Assembly (NCBI RefSeq): GCF_002002735.1
Contig: NZ_MUNY01000045.1
Coordinates: 224,284-288,283 of the forward strand
Reading direction: 5' to 3'
DNA: 64,000 nt
DNA from: Algoriphagus sp. A40
Lineage (GTDB): Bacteria; Bacteroidota; Bacteroidia; Cytophagales; Cyclobacteriaceae
Part shown: positions 62,872 through 64,000 of the stretch, one piece after another
How positions within the stretch are numbered: the stretch's first letter is position 1
How the letters are laid out: the number at the start of each line of letters is the position of its first letter
Translations under genes and position numbers: made by a program
The notes under the pieces: generated by a model
The model's input: the letters and a program-made list of their open reading frames with translations, nothing else
Database searches by the model: none
Told to the model about the DNA's origin: nothing

Positions 62872-63057
62872 GTTAAGGGTTAAAACGTTAAGCGTTAAGG
62901 GTTAAATCGTTAAGCATTAAGGGTTAAATCGTTAAGCATTAAGGGTTATCGAGTTGCCTGTGCTGAGCACCTGACCGACGAGAGTCGGGAAGTCGAAGCA
63001 TCGGGTTGTCGGGGTTGTCGGTTAGTCCGTTAAGGGTTAAAATGTTAAGCGTTAAAG
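62872..63057. repeat. GTTAAGG-type heptad tract
   Basis: Units alternate as 7, 8, 7, 7, 8, 7, 7, 8 nt: GTTAAGG, GTTAAAAC, GTTAAGC, GTTAAGG, GTTAAATC, GTTAAGC, ATTAAGG, GTTAAATC and so on at 62872-62944. A shorter block GTTAAGG, GTTAAAAT, GTTAAGC, GTTAAAG follows at 63029-63057. Between them lies a dispersed repeat (TGTGCTGAGCACCTGACC, then GAAGTCGAAGCATCGGG). The region after the glycosyltransferase, 62848-64000, holds repeats only. Confidence 0.85.
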
Positions 63058-63126
63058 GTTCTCCGCTGCGCTAATGTCAAGTTGGGACGGGCCCTGAAGG
63101 GGCCATTTGTAAAAGCCGTGGGTGTG

Positions 63127-63202
63127 GTTCGACAGGCTCACCAACCGTGGTTCGACACTTCGACAGGCTCAGTGCAGGCAGCTCACCAACCGAGCTGAAC
63201 CC
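63127..63202. repeat. Dispersed TTCGACAGGCTCA repeats
   Basis: GTTCGACAGGCTCACCAACC, then CTTCGACAGGCTCAGTG and GCTCACCAACC occur within 76 bp. These are common Bacteroidota intergenic repeats. ORFs through them give low-complexity peptides and are not genes. Confidence 0.7.
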
Positions 63203-63250
63203 ATGGTAAAATAGAACATAGGCCAATTTCCTCGGCGAAGGAGTATGGAG

Positions 63251-63575
63251 TGGAAAAAGGCGGTCGATGCCGAGGAACGGAGATGGAGTATTAGGAGTTG
63301 GAGGGCTTTGGGTTAGGATATTCCAACCTCTAAAGTTAATTTCTTTTACGTCCTTTTGGCCCCGAAACAATCGGGGCAGGCATTGACCAAAAAGGACCAA
63401 AAGGTCAAGACGCAACCTGCCCTGCAAGCTGGCCCCTCGCTAAAACAGTCCACCGGACTGTTTCTTAACGCTTGGACCTCACGCGCAAACCCGGACGCCG
63501 GCCCGCTTTTGCGTCGGCCCACCGCGCCTTTCAGAACTGTGATTTGTATCTACCCGAGGCAGTGTGAGGAAGGGA
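63251..63575. repeat. Long direct repeat, copy 1
   Basis: A 325-bp segment that recurs 425 bp downstream with about six differences. It includes two hairpins: CCCCGA-aacaa-TCGGGG near 63361-63376 and ACAGTCC-acc-GGACTGT near 63444-63460, plus TTTTACGTCCTTTTGG and a GC-rich part. Overlapping short ORFs on both strands have no recognisable protein content. It may be a larger mobile or satellite-like repeat. Confidence 0.85.
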
Positions 63576-63675
63576 ATGAATTGTTGGGTTGTCGGGTGGT
63601 CTTGTTGTCGGATTGCAAATCCTATGATAGGACCTCGACATTGCAAATGTCGAGGAACAGGGCAGAAGTACAGAT

Positions 63676-64000
63676 TGGAAAAAGGTGGTCGATGCCGAGG
63701 AACGGAGATGGAGTATTAGGAGTTGGAGGGCTTTGGGTTAGGCCATTCAAACCTCTAAAGTTAATTTCTTTTACGTCCTTTTGGCCCCGAAACAATCGGG
63801 GCAGGCATTGACCCAAAAGGACCAAAAGGTCAAGACGCAACCTGCCCTGCAAGCTGGCCCCTCGCTAAAACACTCCACCGGACTGTTTCTTAACGCTTGG
63901 ACCTCACGCGCAAACCCGGACGCCGGCCCGCTTTTGCGTCGGCCCACCGCGCCTTTCAGAACTGTGATTTGTATCTACCCGAGGCAGTGTGAGGAAGGGA
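63676..64000. repeat. Long direct repeat, copy 2 (reaches the window edge)
   Basis: Second copy of the 325-bp segment, possibly continuing beyond base 64000. It has one base change (ACAGTCC to ACACTCC) that weakens the second hairpin, whereas the CCCCGA/TCGGGG hairpin is intact. The two copies are separated by about 100 bp of short 8-nt-like steps (GGGTTGTC, GGGTGGTC, TTGTTGTC). Confidence 0.85.

Noticed and set aside
63077..63852. Three ORFs of 76-151 codons in the right-edge repeats
   Set aside because: They follow the dispersed TTCGACAGGCTCA and 325-bp repeats, overlap each other on opposite strands and two are copies of the same repeat translation.

Overview
The window looks like a chromosomal segment of a Bacteroidota bacterium, most likely order Cytophagales near the Cyclobacteriaceae (Algoriphagus-like). 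This is an inference. The grounds are a Bacteroidota-type promoter (TTTG, 18 nt, TAnnTTTG) before a tRNA gene, an apparent lack of Shine-Dalgarno sites, many secreted or outer-membrane proteins, FucP-type sugar import, YwqK-repeat proteins and typical dispersed intergenic repeats.

Layout. 1-10.9 kb: nitrate assimilation and molybdenum cofactor. A nitrate transporter (cut by the left edge), a three-part nitrate reductase, a nitrite-reductase-like/rubredoxin protein and an outer-membrane porin lie on +. An operon moeA-mobA-cobA-moaC/moaB lies on -. The porin and moeA share a 20-bp upstream motif. 11-13.9 kb: tRNA-Pro(TGG) followed by four degenerate tRNA-Pro copies, an alanine symporter, tRNA-Leu(CAG), a rearranged pseudo-tRNA-Thr and an intact tRNA-Thr(CGT). 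13.9-20.2 kb: housekeeping and unlinked functions. 20.3-28.9 kb: a signalling operon of two PAS histidine kinases and three receiver proteins with no DNA-binding output. 28.9-34.2 kb: non-phosphorylative L-fucose catabolism (dehydrogenase, lactonase, keto-deoxy-fuconate dehydrogenase, diketo hydrolase, FucP, mutarotase) without a dehydratase. 34.2-35.7 kb: a SatD-like/DUF3307 pair behind five palindromes spaced at exactly 28 bp. 35.7-41.7 kb: hydrolases, an ankyrin protein, a frameshifted YwqK-type gene and an FAD oxidoreductase. 41.8-45.3 kb: Tat-exported sugar-modifying proteins. 45.4-52.3 kb: GNAT, two paralogous TetR regulators, an AsmA-like protein and a phosphoglucomutase-like pseudoenzyme. 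52.4-59.1 kb: a five-gene operon (Dcu transporter, exported asparaginase, exported aspartase, two porins) that would turn asparagine into fumarate and ammonia in the periplasm. 59.5-64 kb: polysaccharide deacetylase, four-helix-bundle protein and glycosyltransferase embedded in repeats.

The most unusual signals are structural: the tRNA-Pro pseudo-array whose anticodon arms are replaced by one palindrome; the 28-bp phased operator array; and degenerate 7-8-nt repeat tracts with different consensus sequences, one of which sits in frame inside the glycosyltransferase. The most interesting metabolic unit is the exported asparagine-to-fumarate operon. I did not find a CRISPR array, transposase, integrase or recognisable defence system.
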